This document shows positions 1 to 9,462 of a stretch of DNA of 64,000 nt, one piece after another. The position numbers were made by a program, and so were the translations under genes. Under the pieces are notes generated by a model. That model had not been told where the DNA came from. It was given only the letters and a program-made list of their open reading frames with translations, and searched no databases. The stretch comes from Candidatus Nitrosotenuis uzonensis (GTDB lineage: Archaea > Thermoproteota > Nitrososphaeria > Nitrososphaerales > Nitrosopumilaceae), in contig NZ_CBTY010000008.1 in the NCBI RefSeq assembly GCF_000723185.1, forward strand, positions 62,001-126,000, in the 5' to 3' direction. Position 1 is the stretch's first letter; each line of letters starts with the position of its first letter.

Positions 1-60
1 GGCAGTTATCCCTCCTGGAATCACGCCATCTATTCCTCCAAGCCATATCCTGCTGCTCAT
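1..60 (-). CDS. 5' end of an unidentified protein, truncated by window edge
   Basis: On the minus strand an ATG at 58-60 opens a frame that runs off the window; the visible 20 residues begin MSSRIWLGG and continue IDGVIPGGIT. The frame is closed upstream by a stop at 79-81, and a T/A-rich stretch at about 82-90 sits some 25 nt upstream, as expected for a leaderless archaeal start. The Gly-rich start loosely resembles the region before the P-loop of KaiC/RadA-like ATPases, but 20 residues cannot establish that. It is divergent from the solute-binding protein gene at 172. Confidence 0.4.
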   Translation of the reverse strand, partial: MSSRIWLGGIDGVIPGGITA

Positions 61-171
61 GAACAATCTGTCTTGTTTTTAATTTTAAATGTTGCAGATA
101 ATTTGCATCATGTGCTGGAATATACTGTGGCATCCTTGGAGCTTTAAATTGGATGTCATGCAAGTACTTGT

Positions 172-2628
172 GTGAGGATTTTTTTCCTGTTTCTTATCAT
201 CTCGTCCGGAATAAGTCCGGCGTTTGCAGAAAAGGGAACATATGTTGATACAGTGCAATTCATTCAATATCTTGAAGAAAGTACTGCTCTTGAGGAGGTA
301 AAAAAGGGCAATTTGGACATGTATTATTCTCGTATGCCGTTTGAGCTGCTCGAACAAAAAGAATCGCTGACAAACCTGAAGGTGTTTTACACTACGGGCG
401 GCTCGTTTTCGCTTCTGTTAAATCCTGCACAAGGAGAAAAATTCAATCCGTTTGCGTTTCAAGAAGTTAGGTTTGCACTAAATTACCTTGTTGACCGAAA
501 CCTGATAGTAGACGAGCTTATGGGTGGATACGGGGTCCCAATGGTATCTAACTATGGGCCTTTTGATCCTGATTATCTTCTAATTGTAGACGAGCTTGAA
601 AAGTTCGGCTTTAGATACAATCCAGAGTACGCCCGCCAAGTGATATCTGAGACTCTTGAAAAAAACGGTGCAGAGAAAATCAATGGCGTGTGGACATACA
701 TGGGCAAGCCTGTAGAAGTTACAGTGTTTATCAGAAATGATGATGCGGTAAGAAAATCTATAGGCGAGATAATCTCATCTGAGCTTGAAAAATCTGGATT
801 TGTTGTCAGCAAAGATTTTGGTGATTTGAACAAGGCGTTTGTTATAGTGTATGGCTCTGATCCTGCGGAACTAAGATGGAGCATATACACGGAAGGATAT
901 GCCGGAAGATCTGCTTTTGTAAAGTATGATCCGTTGGGACTTGCGCAGATGTATGCACCATGGTTCTCAAATATGCCTGGGCTTAACAATCCGTCATACT
1001 GGAACTACAAGAACGCAAAGCTCGATGAGATAACACAGAAAATCTATTCGGCAAACTTTACATCCTCAGATGAACGGGCGGCGTTAATCAAGCTTGCAAC
1101 AAAGGAGGGAGTAAACGAGTCTGTCAGGATATTCCTTGCGGCAAAGATAGACCCGTACGTGACAAACAAAAATGTCGAAGGTGTCATAAACGATTTTGGC
1201 GGAGGAATCACAACAAGGTTTACCGCAATAAACTCAAGGACAGGAGATGCTGATCTGAAAATCGGAGTAAAGCAGATCTATCAGGGGGCATGGAACCCAA
1301 TTAGGGGATTCTCAGACATGTATAGCAAAAATGTCTGGGACACATTATATGATCCAGGAATTTTCAAAAATCCGTATTCTGGAGAAAATTTTGCGGTGCG
1401 GCAGAGCTGGAGTGTCCAGAGTGCAGGACCTGAAGGAACTTTGGATGTGCCTGACGATGCAATAAGGTGGAATCCAGATTTGCAAGAGTGGGAGTTAGTT
1501 GGACCCAACGCAAGGGCAGTAAGCAAGATAACATATGATTTGTTGCTAGGGGACTGGCACCATGGTCAGAAAATCGACTTGAACGACGTATTATACTCTG
1601 TCTACTTTACGCAGGAATGGGCAACGCAGAAGGAAAATGACAAGACATTTGACCCGGAATACTCACCGCAGGCCGCGCCAGGGGCTAGCACATTAGTTGC
1701 GCTCAGGCCTCTTGATGAGGATACTGTAGAAGTTTACGTGAATTATTGGCACTTTGATGAATCAGACATTGCTGATTGGGGCGGAGTATGGGTGACAATG
1801 CCTTGGGAAATTATGTATGCCATGGAACAGGCAGTGGTGGACGGCAAGGCTTCGTTTTCAAGAACTGATGCACAGGCAAAGAGCCTCAATTGGCTCTCAC
1901 TCATAGTTCCACGTGATGCGTCTCTCATAAAGCAATATCTTGAGCAGTTTATAGTCGAAAAACAGGTTCCACCGGCATTGGAAGGCAGTGATTGGCAGTA
2001 CTATGAATCAAGATATTTGGCTGCAATAGAGTGGATAAAGGAGAAGAATCATGCCGTGATTAGTAATGGGCCGTTCTATCTGCAGAGTTACTCTCCTGAG
2101 GCAAGAACAATCACAATAAAAGCATTTGTGAGTGAGAATTATCCGTTCGCCGCAGGGCACTGGTCAGAATTTGAGAGTGTGGATTTGCCACAAATCACAA
2201 GCATTAGCGTTCCAGAGAAGATTGAATCCGGCTCTTCAATTGAGATCCCAATTGTGGTATCTAACACATCCGTATTGTATTATTTTATCACGGATGCCCG
2301 CGGTGAGCAGGTGGCAGGTGGAGTGCTGCCAGTGATAGATAACACCTCAAAGCTGATACTAACTGGCGAAGAAACAAAAAAGATGGAAATAGGCGCAGTG
2401 GATTTGAAACTATATGCCGTTTCCGACTCAGTGCTCAGACCTGATATCTACTCAACTAGCTTTCTTGTGGTCGGACAGGACAGCGGGGATGTAATAGAAA
2501 CTATGCTTGAGCAAAAAACGTCCAATATTGCGGACAATACTTGGTTTGTCTCTATAGCAGTAGGTGTTATAGTGCTAGCATCTGTGCTGTATGTGCGCTT
2601 ACGCAAAAAGAAGCGTACTGAGCTTTGA
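172..2628 (+). CDS. Extracellular solute-binding protein, family 5 (peptide/oligosaccharide ABC type), membrane anchored
   Basis: An 818-aa protein. The GTG start is followed by a hydrophobic signal peptide (residues 1-19, ending near PAFAEKG), then a long exported domain with the features of family 5 solute-binding proteins (DppA/OppA type), such as FALNYLVDRNLIV around residue 105 and repeated segments with KITYDLLLGDWHHGQ. Residues about 794-810 form one transmembrane helix followed by a basic tail (RLRKKKR), so the protein should stand on the outer face of the cytoplasmic membrane, as is usual for archaeal binding proteins. A ttaaat box lies about 25 nt upstream. No permease genes adjoin it here; an OppF-type ATPase lies far away at 28865-29833. 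The substrate cannot be told from sequence. Confidence 0.85.
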   Translation: MRIFFLFLIISSGISPAFAEKGTYVDTVQFIQYLEESTALEEVKKGNLDMYYSRMPFELLEQKESLTNLKVFYTTGGSFSLLLNPAQGEKFNPFAFQEVRFALNYLVDRNLIVDELMGGYGVPMVSNYGPFDPDYLLIVDELEKFGFRYNPEYARQVISETLEKNGAEKINGVWTYMGKPVEVTVFIRNDDAVRKSIGEIISSELEKSGFVVSKDFGDLNKAFVIVYGSDPAELRWSIYTEGYAGRSAFVKYDPLGLAQMYAPWFSNMPGLNNPSYWNYKNAKLDEITQKIYSANFTSSDERAALIKLATKEGVNESVRIFLAAKIDPYVTNKNVEGVINDFGGGITTRFTAINSRTGDADLKIGVKQIYQGAWNPIRGFSDMYSKNVWDTLYDPGIFKNPYSGENFAVRQSWSVQSAGPEGTLDVPDDAIRWNPDLQEWELVGPNARAVSKITYDLLLGDWHHGQKIDLNDVLYSVYFTQEWATQKENDKTFDPEYSPQAAPGASTLVALRPLDEDTVEVYVNYWHFDESDIADWGGVWVTMPWEIMYAMEQAVVDGKASFSRTDAQAKSLNWLSLIVPRDASLIKQYLEQFIVEKQVPPALEGSDWQYYESRYLAAIEWIKEKNHAVISNGPFYLQSYSPEARTITIKAFVSENYPFAAGHWSEFESVDLPQITSISVPEKIESGSSIEIPIVVSNTSVLYYFITDARGEQVAGGVLPVIDNTSKLILTGEETKKMEIGAVDLKLYAVSDSVLRPDIYSTSFLVVGQDSGDVIETMLEQKTSNIADNTWFVSIAVGVIVLASVLYVRLRKKKRTEL

Positions 2629-2677
2629 TACGAACAATTTCTACTCAAATCTTATATGCAAAATTGGAACAGCGACA

Positions 2678-2902
2678 ATGAGAAACATGCCAGATGAATC
2701 ATGTAGAAATTGCGGTGGAAAGCTCACAAAATGCACCGTGTGTGCAGAATGTAGAATGCCTGTGAGCATGATCTGCCTTGAATGTGGCAAGCGTACTGGA
2801 GAACAGGTTCATGCTCTCTGCTTTATGACAAACATTCCAAAAATAGAAGAACCGAACGCAACTCCAAGCGGGATATTTGCAAGACAGATTCTGGTGGCAT
2901 GA
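2678..2902 (+). CDS. Small zinc-ribbon protein
   Basis: A 74-aa protein. I chose the ATG at 2678 because a TATA-like box (cttatatg) lies about 25 nt upstream; the open frame extends further 5' but into the end of the previous gene. Four CxxC pairs are visible (CRNC, CTVC/CAEC and CLEC), a double zinc-ribbon pattern, followed by a short polar tail. No enzymatic motif is seen; a role in nucleic-acid or protein binding is only a guess. It lies between two genes for exported proteins. Confidence 0.6.
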   Translation: MRNMPDESCRNCGGKLTKCTVCAECRMPVSMICLECGKRTGEQVHALCFMTNIPKIEEPNATPSGIFARQILVA

Positions 2903-2962
2903 GCACACTGCGGAACAAAGATACCCAAGACTTAAGTAGTAAATTCAGACTTTTTAATTTCT

Positions 2963-4789
2963 ATGCGACGGATTGGTTTGGCAGCATTCGCGCTAATCGT
3001 TCTTGTGCCTGCAATAGCGCATGGACAGACATTACAGATTACACTGCTTGACACATTCGGAGAGTTCAAGCGCGATGAACAGATTTTCGTCTTTGGCCAA
3101 GTATCGCAAATCTCACCTGACCTGTTCATCGTAGTGCAGATACTAAATCCGCGTGGGGATCTCTGCCAAGTCCAGCAGCTAAAGCCATTGTCTGATGGCC
3201 ACTTTATCACCGAGCCTGGAACTCTTTCTGGGAGCATATGTGGAATACCTGGCGAGTATGCAGTGCGCGTGTTTTATGGCGATTTTACGGCATCTGACAA
3301 ATTCGTACTGAAAAGCGAAAGGGTCAAGGCAAGTACTGACGTGGAATACATTTCCGCGGCAACATCGCTTCTTGAATCAAAAATAAACTCGCTTGACAGT
3401 GAGAGTGCCGCAACAGAGTTTGCAGATAGACTTGACCAGATAAGGGCGATCTCTGCATCTTCTACTGCCATAATACAGATGCGTGATCTTTACACCGATG
3501 TACTTCTATCTGATTTTGAAGAGTCTGACACATTCGGATTAAATCCTACATTTAGGCCTGCTATTGATGCATCGCTTGAAATTGTAGATAAAATGGTGAC
3601 TTCGTCAGTACTTGATCAGTCAGGAGCCAAAAAAATAAAGGAGCAGGTGTATGCTGCCATGTTTTATGCCCACATAGGTAACAACCGGGAGGCACTGAGC
3701 ACGATAAGTGACGTATATGTGCAAATAACAAATGCTACGCCGCAAAAAGTTCCTTCGGAGCAGCCACCAACGTATGAGGAAATTAATCAGACACTACTTA
3801 ACATGATGACCAAGTCCAACTCAATTATGAACAGGCAGCTAAAGGAAGAGATTGGTTTCATATTTGCACGCGGGACAGGACCGCTTTACATTGAGGATCT
3901 CAGAGATCTTCTTGATATGATCACAAAAGCAAGAACGCTTGATACAACGCTACGACAGGATGATGTCCTCACACTTACAATACGAAACGAATGGAGCACG
4001 TTACGCGAATCGCTCTTGACAAAAGAAACATTGTCTGATTTTCTTGAGCAAAAGGACCGTGTAGACACACTCTTTGATGCTATAGTATTACTTCGAAATC
4101 TTGACAGAGTTGATAGGTTCATAACAAGAGATCCACAGCCTGAACTGGCTGAAGTAATCAAACCAAGACTGGACGAGCTGATGTTGAATCTCCGCACTGC
4201 GTCATCTCCGGAACAGATAGTCTTACTCAAGAAGGACATTCTTGACATGAAAAATGTCATAGACATATCAGCTAGAATTTCAACTACGATCGAGTTTTCA
4301 AGGGCAAACAACGCAGATCCAAAACTAATTTCCTCATTCGAAACGATGCTGGAGCAGGTAAGGGCTGCAACTACGGTGGGAGAAATACTGAAAGTTGTGG
4401 CGGACTTTGATGGAGTGATAAACGAATTGAGGGAAAAGCGAAGTCCTCTCTCAGTACTCAAATTCGATTACGAAAAGTTGCGCACAAAGGCCGAACTGCA
4501 AGCAGACTATGAAAGTCTTGTCACAATCAATAATGCGCTAAAGGCAATAAACACTGCAATCGAGCTTGAGAAGGGAAGTCCAACTGTGAGTAAAATAGAC
4601 AAAATCGAGGTACTTTTAGCATGGGCTTCTCAACAAGAGCCAATAATTGAGGCAAAACTTGCATCCTACAGCAAGGACGCATACAAGATAAGAGCATCTG
4701 ATATTTTACAGCGTGCACAATCACTTGAGAACCTTGCCAACCTTGGAATAATCCACAATAGATTCCTTCCAGGATCGTGGACTATGTAA
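2963..4789 (+). CDS. Secreted multidomain protein, N-terminal part (likely split from next gene)
   Basis: A 608-aa product with a clear Sec signal peptide (residues 1-22, ending AHGQ), an N-terminal beta-rich module of about 95 residues (QITLLDTFGEF to ASDKFVL), then about 480 residues of predicted alpha-helix and coiled coil. The frame ends at TAA 4787-4789 just after FLPGSW. The next frame begins 13 nt earlier and continues with the same style of sequence, including two more beta modules that resemble the N-terminal one. I read the pair as one roughly 990-aa exported protein interrupted by a one-base shift near 4772-4776, although a coupled overlapping gene pair is not excluded. Function unknown; probably cell-envelope. 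Confidence 0.7.
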   Translation: MRRIGLAAFALIVLVPAIAHGQTLQITLLDTFGEFKRDEQIFVFGQVSQISPDLFIVVQILNPRGDLCQVQQLKPLSDGHFITEPGTLSGSICGIPGEYAVRVFYGDFTASDKFVLKSERVKASTDVEYISAATSLLESKINSLDSESAATEFADRLDQIRAISASSTAIIQMRDLYTDVLLSDFEESDTFGLNPTFRPAIDASLEIVDKMVTSSVLDQSGAKKIKEQVYAAMFYAHIGNNREALSTISDVYVQITNATPQKVPSEQPPTYEEINQTLLNMMTKSNSIMNRQLKEEIGFIFARGTGPLYIEDLRDLLDMITKARTLDTTLRQDDVLTLTIRNEWSTLRESLLTKETLSDFLEQKDRVDTLFDAIVLLRNLDRVDRFITRDPQPELAEVIKPRLDELMLNLRTASSPEQIVLLKKDILDMKNVIDISARISTTIEFSRANNADPKLISSFETMLEQVRAATTVGEILKVVADFDGVINELREKRSPLSVLKFDYEKLRTKAELQADYESLVTINNALKAINTAIELEKGSPTVSKIDKIEVLLAWASQQEPIIEAKLASYSKDAYKIRASDILQRAQSLENLANLGIIHNRFLPGSWTM

Positions 4790-5934
4790 ATTCGCTAAAA
4801 GACAAGCTTTCAACGGCAAGGAACCTTGTAATCAAAGGAGACCTTGATGGGGCAGATATTATAGTGAGAGAATCGTTTGCAGAATGGCAGCAGGTTTCAC
4901 AGAAATACTCTGAAGACCCATTTGGCTCAGAGGTTGGATATTCTGCGGGTGAAATCAGGAAAATAGAGTATCGTAAAAAGATTGGCGATCTCTCAGACTT
5001 TGCTACCCAATTTTACAACGCTGATTTTGCTGAAAATGCCAACGAGTTCAACAAACTCAAGGAAAAAGCATATGAGCTTGTAGAGTACGGCAACTTTGTC
5101 GACGCCGATTCCAAGATAAATGAAATACGAAACTTTCTTGCAGACAAGCTTGAGATGAAAAACAAAAAGATCATCTTTGACATATCGTATAATCCTGAAA
5201 AGCAGATATGGGTTATGAGTGGCGCTGTCGACAAGCAGATAATGGATAGGAGGGAGAACCTGTATCTGACAGTATACGATATGAAAGGAAGCAAGTATAG
5301 CACATTAAAATTCAGCGACACAAAACACGGAGAAATATTCACGCAATGGTATGCACCATCCGAGCCGGGAATGTATGTGGTACTGCTAGAATACCAAGCA
5401 TACCAGGCATCGCAGATTGTAGACGTGCCTGACAAGACTCGACCCGTGTTCAGCTCAACCGATCTCAAGACCGTAGACTATGCAAGGGAGTATGAGGAAC
5501 TAAAGTCCTTCATCAATACGTTCGGAGGCAACAACTATCAGGCAAATAAGGCCACATTCGACTCTACCATGAAGCAAATAGAAACTGCGCTTGCTAAAAA
5601 AGACTTCTCCACATCGAAATCAAAAATGACTGAATTGCAATCTATGATAGAAAGGTATCTGCCAAGCCGTTCTCGCACCGCGGTAATTGATGTTACCATT
5701 CAAGACGATAAACTCTATATTTCAGGCGCTATACAAAAGACGCTTGCATTCAGCGAGGATATCTTCATAGACATCTTTAATCAAAAGGGTGAGCGGGTAG
5801 ATGAGATTCCGCTCAAGGATTCCGCATCTGGCTCATTTAACCAGGTAATAAACAAAAAGTATCCGCGCGGAACGTATGTGGTACAGCTGCAATATCACGA
5901 CCTCGTTGTCTCTGATTTCTTCAGAGTCAACTAG
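4777..5934 (+). CDS. Secreted multidomain protein, C-terminal part with two beta modules
   Basis: A 385-aa frame opened by GTG at 4777, overlapping the previous one by 13 nt. It has no signal peptide, yet its modules (about residues 130-215 and 305-385) share the pattern of an exported beta domain with the N-terminus of the preceding frame: a strand ending in SGAV or SGAI, then a segment ending PGMYVVLLEY or RGTYVVQLQY. This makes an independent cytoplasmic gene unlikely. Reading one base back at 4774 would join LPG to IVDYVNSLK without a gap. Helical linkers separate the modules. Its last codons overlap the convergent reductase gene by 4 nt. Confidence 0.65.
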   Translation: MDYVNSLKDKLSTARNLVIKGDLDGADIIVRESFAEWQQVSQKYSEDPFGSEVGYSAGEIRKIEYRKKIGDLSDFATQFYNADFAENANEFNKLKEKAYELVEYGNFVDADSKINEIRNFLADKLEMKNKKIIFDISYNPEKQIWVMSGAVDKQIMDRRENLYLTVYDMKGSKYSTLKFSDTKHGEIFTQWYAPSEPGMYVVLLEYQAYQASQIVDVPDKTRPVFSSTDLKTVDYAREYEELKSFINTFGGNNYQANKATFDSTMKQIETALAKKDFSTSKSKMTELQSMIERYLPSRSRTAVIDVTIQDDKLYISGAIQKTLAFSEDIFIDIFNQKGERVDEIPLKDSASGSFNQVINKKYPRGTYVVQLQYHDLVVSDFFRVN

Positions 5935-7148
5935 TTGCGTTTTGCTGCGCCCTTTACAATGTTGAACAGCTGCCTTACTGCTACTTTTGGGTGGTGTGCT
6001 GCCATCTTGATTATGCTTGATAGGCCAAAATCGGCTTTGATAAAGTCAAGAAACTCATCTGCATTTAGCTCCTTGATTATGTCAATCTCTTCGTCCCACT
6101 GTTTATCATCAAGGCCTATCCATCGAGCCTGAACTCTTGCAGCCGAGTTTATTTTTGATTCTACTGCCTTTCTCCAACTCTCCTCATAACGTGCAAGCGA
6201 CTTCTCATCTAGTCTGTCGCCTATCGCCGCATCGGATGCTATTTGTCCTGCAAGCCTTCCGAATCTTATTGCATAACGTATTCCTTCCAAGACCAGTGGG
6301 TTTGCCTGCCCAGCGGTGTCACCTGCCAGTATGAGGTTGTCATAGACTGTCTTTCTTCTCAGTCCATCATTTGGAATTAGTCCGTAATGAAATTCTATAG
6401 GTGTTATTTTGCCAAGCCTTGCAATCGGGCCTTTTCTTTTCTCAATTAATTCTTTGAGGCGCTCTGTCGGATCGACTTGTGATTCTGGTTTGCCGATTCC
6501 GACACCTATCCGTACTGTCTTCTCACCAGTCGGAAATATCCACGCATATCCTGCAGGCGAGTACTCTTGCCCTACCATCAGCCACCATGTGTGCCTGTCG
6601 ACATTTTCTACTTGTGCCTCAAACTCTGCACCTGCTCCGAATCTTTTCCATTGAGAAACAAGCCCAAGTGATTTTGCTACAACAGTCTGAAATCCACTTG
6701 CATCAACTACCAATCTTGCTTTAACGTAGGTCTCTTCACCTGCAGATGCAGCTTTTAGAAGAATTCCGTACTGGTCTCTTTGAGCACCGATGACTGTAGT
6801 GTTTGTGAAAAGTTCCGCGCCTTCTTTTTGGGCAAGCCCTGCAAGCCATCTGTACGTTTTGCGCACATCTAGCACTGCGGCCCTTGGCTCTCTGTCCGAG
6901 ATGGTCGCCTCGTTATTAGGAGAGCAAAACGAATAGTTTTGGATCGGATTGTAACAGTCACTGGGAATACCGAACTCGTGTATGCTATCAATCCATGTGA
7001 CACCGCTAGTCCTTACAGTCTGGGAAACCGTCTGTTCCTTTTCTATCAATGCCACCTTTAGCCCTGTTCTTGCAGCAGAATATGCAGCAGATGAACCTGC
7101 TGGACCTGCCCCGACCACAGCTATGTCATAATCGACCTGTTTTACCAA
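5931..7148 (-). CDS. Geranylgeranyl reductase family FAD-dependent oxidoreductase
   Basis: A 405-aa protein. The N-terminal dinucleotide-binding motif VVGAGPAGSSAAY (residues 11-23) and the later flavin motif LILAGDTAGQANPL are those of the geranylgeranyl reductase family (a branch of p-hydroxybenzoate hydroxylase-fold enzymes). In archaea these enzymes saturate isoprenoid chains of membrane lipids or menaquinone; which substrate applies here is an inference. The start is TTG at 7146-7148. The gene is convergent with the preceding secreted-protein gene and lies 3' of the TPR gene on the same strand. Confidence 0.85.
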   Translation of the reverse strand: MVKQVDYDIAVVGAGPAGSSAAYSAARTGLKVALIEKEQTVSQTVRTSGVTWIDSIHEFGIPSDCYNPIQNYSFCSPNNEATISDREPRAAVLDVRKTYRWLAGLAQKEGAELFTNTTVIGAQRDQYGILLKAASAGEETYVKARLVVDASGFQTVVAKSLGLVSQWKRFGAGAEFEAQVENVDRHTWWLMVGQEYSPAGYAWIFPTGEKTVRIGVGIGKPESQVDPTERLKELIEKRKGPIARLGKITPIEFHYGLIPNDGLRRKTVYDNLILAGDTAGQANPLVLEGIRYAIRFGRLAGQIASDAAIGDRLDEKSLARYEESWRKAVESKINSAARVQARWIGLDDKQWDEEIDIIKELNADEFLDFIKADFGLSSIIKMAAHHPKVAVRQLFNIVKGAAKRN

Positions 7149-7227
7149 CTATTCCGCTCTGTCTGTGAAATATTTTAAATTATCAAGACTAGGCAAGAGG
7201 ACACCGGCTTGTCCGGCAGTAGTTCAT

Positions 7228-7719
7228 TTAGAGAACGATGCGCTTGAACTCGTTAGTCTTTGCAACGAATTCAAAATCAACGTCTGCCCTTGCTTTGTAC
7301 TTGTAAGAGTAATCAAGGCTAATTGCCTTCTCAAGAGTTTTGAGGCCTTCTTGGACTTTGCCAGCTCTGACAAGACTTGATGCTTTGTTGTACAGAGTTA
7401 CTGTACTGCTCGGCCTTTCCTGCAATACCTTGTCATAGCATGCTATGGCATCATCGTATCTTGCAAGATAGTGCAGTGCCAGACCTTTGTTTATCAGGGC
7501 AAGAGTGTTTTGGGGGGAATTCTCTAACACTTTATCATATGATGATATCGCGTCATGGTACCTACCGAACTTGCCATAAATGTTGCCGCACCTTACAAGC
7601 GAATCCAAATGGAGAGGTTCGACCTGCAAGATCTGCTTGAAAATTGCAAGCGCTTTTTTGGGGCTTCCAAGGTTTAGCTCTGTTATTGCAGCGTTGTAAA
7701 GACGTTCTATGTCATTCAA
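7228..7719 (-). CDS. Tetratricopeptide-repeat protein
   Basis: A 163-aa protein made of about three to four 34-residue TPR units with the expected small and aromatic positions (for example AISSYDKVLENSP and AIACYDKVLQERP). TPR proteins act as protein-binding scaffolds; there is no catalytic domain. It starts with TTG directly after the TAG stop of the zinc protein at 7720-7926, so the two are almost certainly co-transcribed and possibly translationally coupled. A second TPR protein lies at 44469-45554. Confidence 0.75.
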   Translation of the reverse strand: MNDIERLYNAAITELNLGSPKKALAIFKQILQVEPLHLDSLVRCGNIYGKFGRYHDAISSYDKVLENSPQNTLALINKGLALHYLARYDDAIACYDKVLQERPSSTVTLYNKASSLVRAGKVQEGLKTLEKAISLDYSYKYKARADVDFEFVAKTNEFKRIVL

Positions 7720-7926
7720 CTATTTTGTTATCGGCTTGCCCTTCTGGTCTGCCGCCCTTTCTTGGTCAAAAGTTGACATGTGTTGTGGGTCTCTATGCAT
7801 ATAGCTGTATGACTCGCCTGGCTTTTTTCTGCAGAACTTTTTATGGACAGCCTCTTCCACCTTTAGAGTGTCCTCGTTTTCGTGAGCCATTTTCTTACCG
7901 CAGTCCTTGCAAATTATCTCGGGCAT
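7720..7926 (-). CDS. Small Cys-containing (zinc finger-like) protein
   Basis: A 68-aa polar protein with CKDCGKK near the N-terminus and a later HKKFCRK, together giving a CxxC...HxxxC zinc-site candidate. The tail is rich in charged residues. It is the promoter-proximal gene of a pair with the TPR protein (0 nt spacing). A ttatttta element lies upstream, shared with the divergent 37-aa gene. Function not recognised. Confidence 0.6.
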   Translation of the reverse strand: MPEIICKDCGKKMAHENEDTLKVEEAVHKKFCRKKPGESYSYMHRDPQHMSTFDQERAADQKGKPITK

Positions 7927-7976
7927 ATGGCTACTCTAAATCGAATCTATTTATTTTATTCTAGCTGTGGTAAGGC

Positions 7977-8090
7977 ATGGAGGTCCAACCAGTACCATTT
8001 ATTATCTGGTCTGTGATCTCCGCCGCGGTCTTTGCGGCAACTGCTTTTGCATACAGGACGTATCTGCAGAAAAGAAAGAGCAGTGATTAA
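7977..8090 (+). CDS. Single-span membrane microprotein (37 aa)
   Basis: ATG at 7977, stop TAA at 8088-8090. Residues 7-26 are hydrophobic (PFIIWSVISAAVFAATAF), followed by a basic tail (RTYLQKRKSS): a typical N-out/C-in single transmembrane microprotein. A T/A-rich box (tatttatttta) lies about 25-30 nt upstream, supporting expression. It overlaps the end of the convergent dehydrogenase gene by 4 nt. No homolog is recognised, and short length limits confidence. Confidence 0.5.
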   Translation: MEVQPVPFIIWSVISAAVFAATAFAYRTYLQKRKSSD

Positions 8091-8959
8091 AGCTTGGCAG
8101 CATCCTTCAGGTATGCCAAAATCCCGGTATAGTCTATATCGCCAAACCCAGCATCGACTGCATTCTGGTATACTTCGTTTGCTTTGGCAGACATGGGAAG
8201 GTGTAGGCCAAATGATCTGGCTGCCTCGTTTATGGTGTCAAGATCCTTTTTGAGATTTCGTAGCGTGAACGTGGGCTCAAAAGAGTCATTTATCATTTTG
8301 TAAGCTTTGGTCTCACTCATTCCAGTTTTAAAATACGTGGAATTGAGTATCTGTAAGAATATTTGAGGGTCTATTGATGCCCCTCTGGCAAGGGTAATGC
8401 CTTCTGAGAGTGCAAGTGCGAGCATTGCTATCTGAAGATTCATTGCAAGTTTGACTGAATGTGCTGTCCCAATATTGCCAAGATAGAAGACTTTGCTTGC
8501 AACCGTCTTGAAGATCTTTTCGTATTTCTCATATGCGTTTTTGCTACCATCTATCATCATGACAAGTTGCCCGTTTATGGCAACGTTAGGCCCTCCCATG
8601 ACAGGTGTCCCAAGATATGTTATGTTTTTTTTCGCAAACTGTTCTGCAATCTCTTTTGCGCTGTTGGGATTTATTGTACTCATATCTGCCACTACGAGAT
8701 CGTCTCTTGCGCCGCAAGAGATACATCTATCTCCAAATGAGACCTTTCTTACTGCATCTGCATTCTTTACTACTACAAATACGATCTCTGATTTTTCTGC
8801 AACCTCTTTTGGTGAATCTGCTACATGTGCACCGTTTTTTTCAAGCTCCGCGGTCTTGCTTTCTGTCCTATTGAAGGCGTAAAGCTCATGCCCTGACCTC
8901 AGAATGTTCAGCCCTACGGCGTTTCCAAGAAGCCCGGTGCCAACAAGTCCAATCCTCAT
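8087..8959 (-). CDS. NAD(P)-dependent beta-hydroxyacid dehydrogenase (HIBADH family)
   Basis: A 290-aa protein with an N-terminal Rossmann motif GLVGTGLLGNAVGLNI, the substrate motif corresponding to DAPVxGG seen as GTPVMGGPNVA (about residue 118), and the catalytic-lysine region KLAMNLQIAML (K about 169). These features place it with 3-hydroxyisobutyrate and related dehydrogenases, including glyoxylate/succinic semialdehyde reductases. Succinic semialdehyde reductase activity would be relevant to the hydroxypropionate/hydroxybutyrate cycle of thaumarchaea, but this cannot be decided from sequence. Monocistronic by spacing. Confidence 0.8.
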   Translation of the reverse strand: MRIGLVGTGLLGNAVGLNILRSGHELYAFNRTESKTAELEKNGAHVADSPKEVAEKSEIVFVVVKNADAVRKVSFGDRCISCGARDDLVVADMSTINPNSAKEIAEQFAKKNITYLGTPVMGGPNVAINGQLVMMIDGSKNAYEKYEKIFKTVASKVFYLGNIGTAHSVKLAMNLQIAMLALALSEGITLARGASIDPQIFLQILNSTYFKTGMSETKAYKMINDSFEPTFTLRNLKKDLDTINEAARSFGLHLPMSAKANEVYQNAVDAGFGDIDYTGILAYLKDAAKL

Positions 8960-8996
8960 GCGGTGTTATTCTTCAAATGATTATTTGTATTGTGCA

Positions 8997-9386
8997 CTAT
9001 CGCAATTCTTCTGCAGAGACTTCCCACTTGCCGCCAAGCCTTGATGCTGTAAATGCTATGTGTCCTATTACCTTGTCTCCCTTGCGAACCATGCCGTAGT
9101 CCTGCTTGCTTATCTTTAATATGCGTTCTTTGGTCTTGTAGCTTCCCTCAATAACTTTGATCTTAAATCGCTTGCTAACTTTGACGATGAGCTTTCTTGC
9201 AACCTGTATGTCCCCTATCCAAGAAAACATCTCAAAACTGCCGAAATTCTGTGTGGTGATCTCCTGACCGTAAAGCCTTGCCTCGAATTTGAAATTGTTT
9301 TTCTTGGCCTCTTCGTTGAGCCAGTCAACCGCTTGCTGTCCATATCCTTTCTCCACAGCAAATGTTTCGGAATCGCTTTTGACCAT
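8997..9386 (-). CDS. Conserved hypothetical protein
   Basis: A 129-aa soluble protein with mixed alpha/beta character and many Lys and aromatic residues; no cysteine cluster, signal or membrane segment. A DxVIGHIAFTASRLGGKW stretch lies near the C-terminus. I do not recognise the family. It sits alone between convergent and divergent neighbours, and its start region faces the secreted-protein promoter at about 9430. Confidence 0.55.
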   Translation of the reverse strand: MVKSDSETFAVEKGYGQQAVDWLNEEAKKNNFKFEARLYGQEITTQNFGSFEMFSWIGDIQVARKLIVKVSKRFKIKVIEGSYKTKERILKISKQDYGMVRKGDKVIGHIAFTASRLGGKWEVSAEELR

Positions 9387-9462
9387 ATCCGAAGTGATCC
9401 TAACCCGGTCTTATTCTATCATCTTGAAAAAGGTTAAATCCTAAGTCAAATCAGATCAATCA

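Noticed and set aside
3886-4461. Minus-strand 191-codon frame inside the first secreted-protein gene
   Set aside because: Ser/Thr/Phe-rich shadow of the coding frame on the plus strand with no start context.
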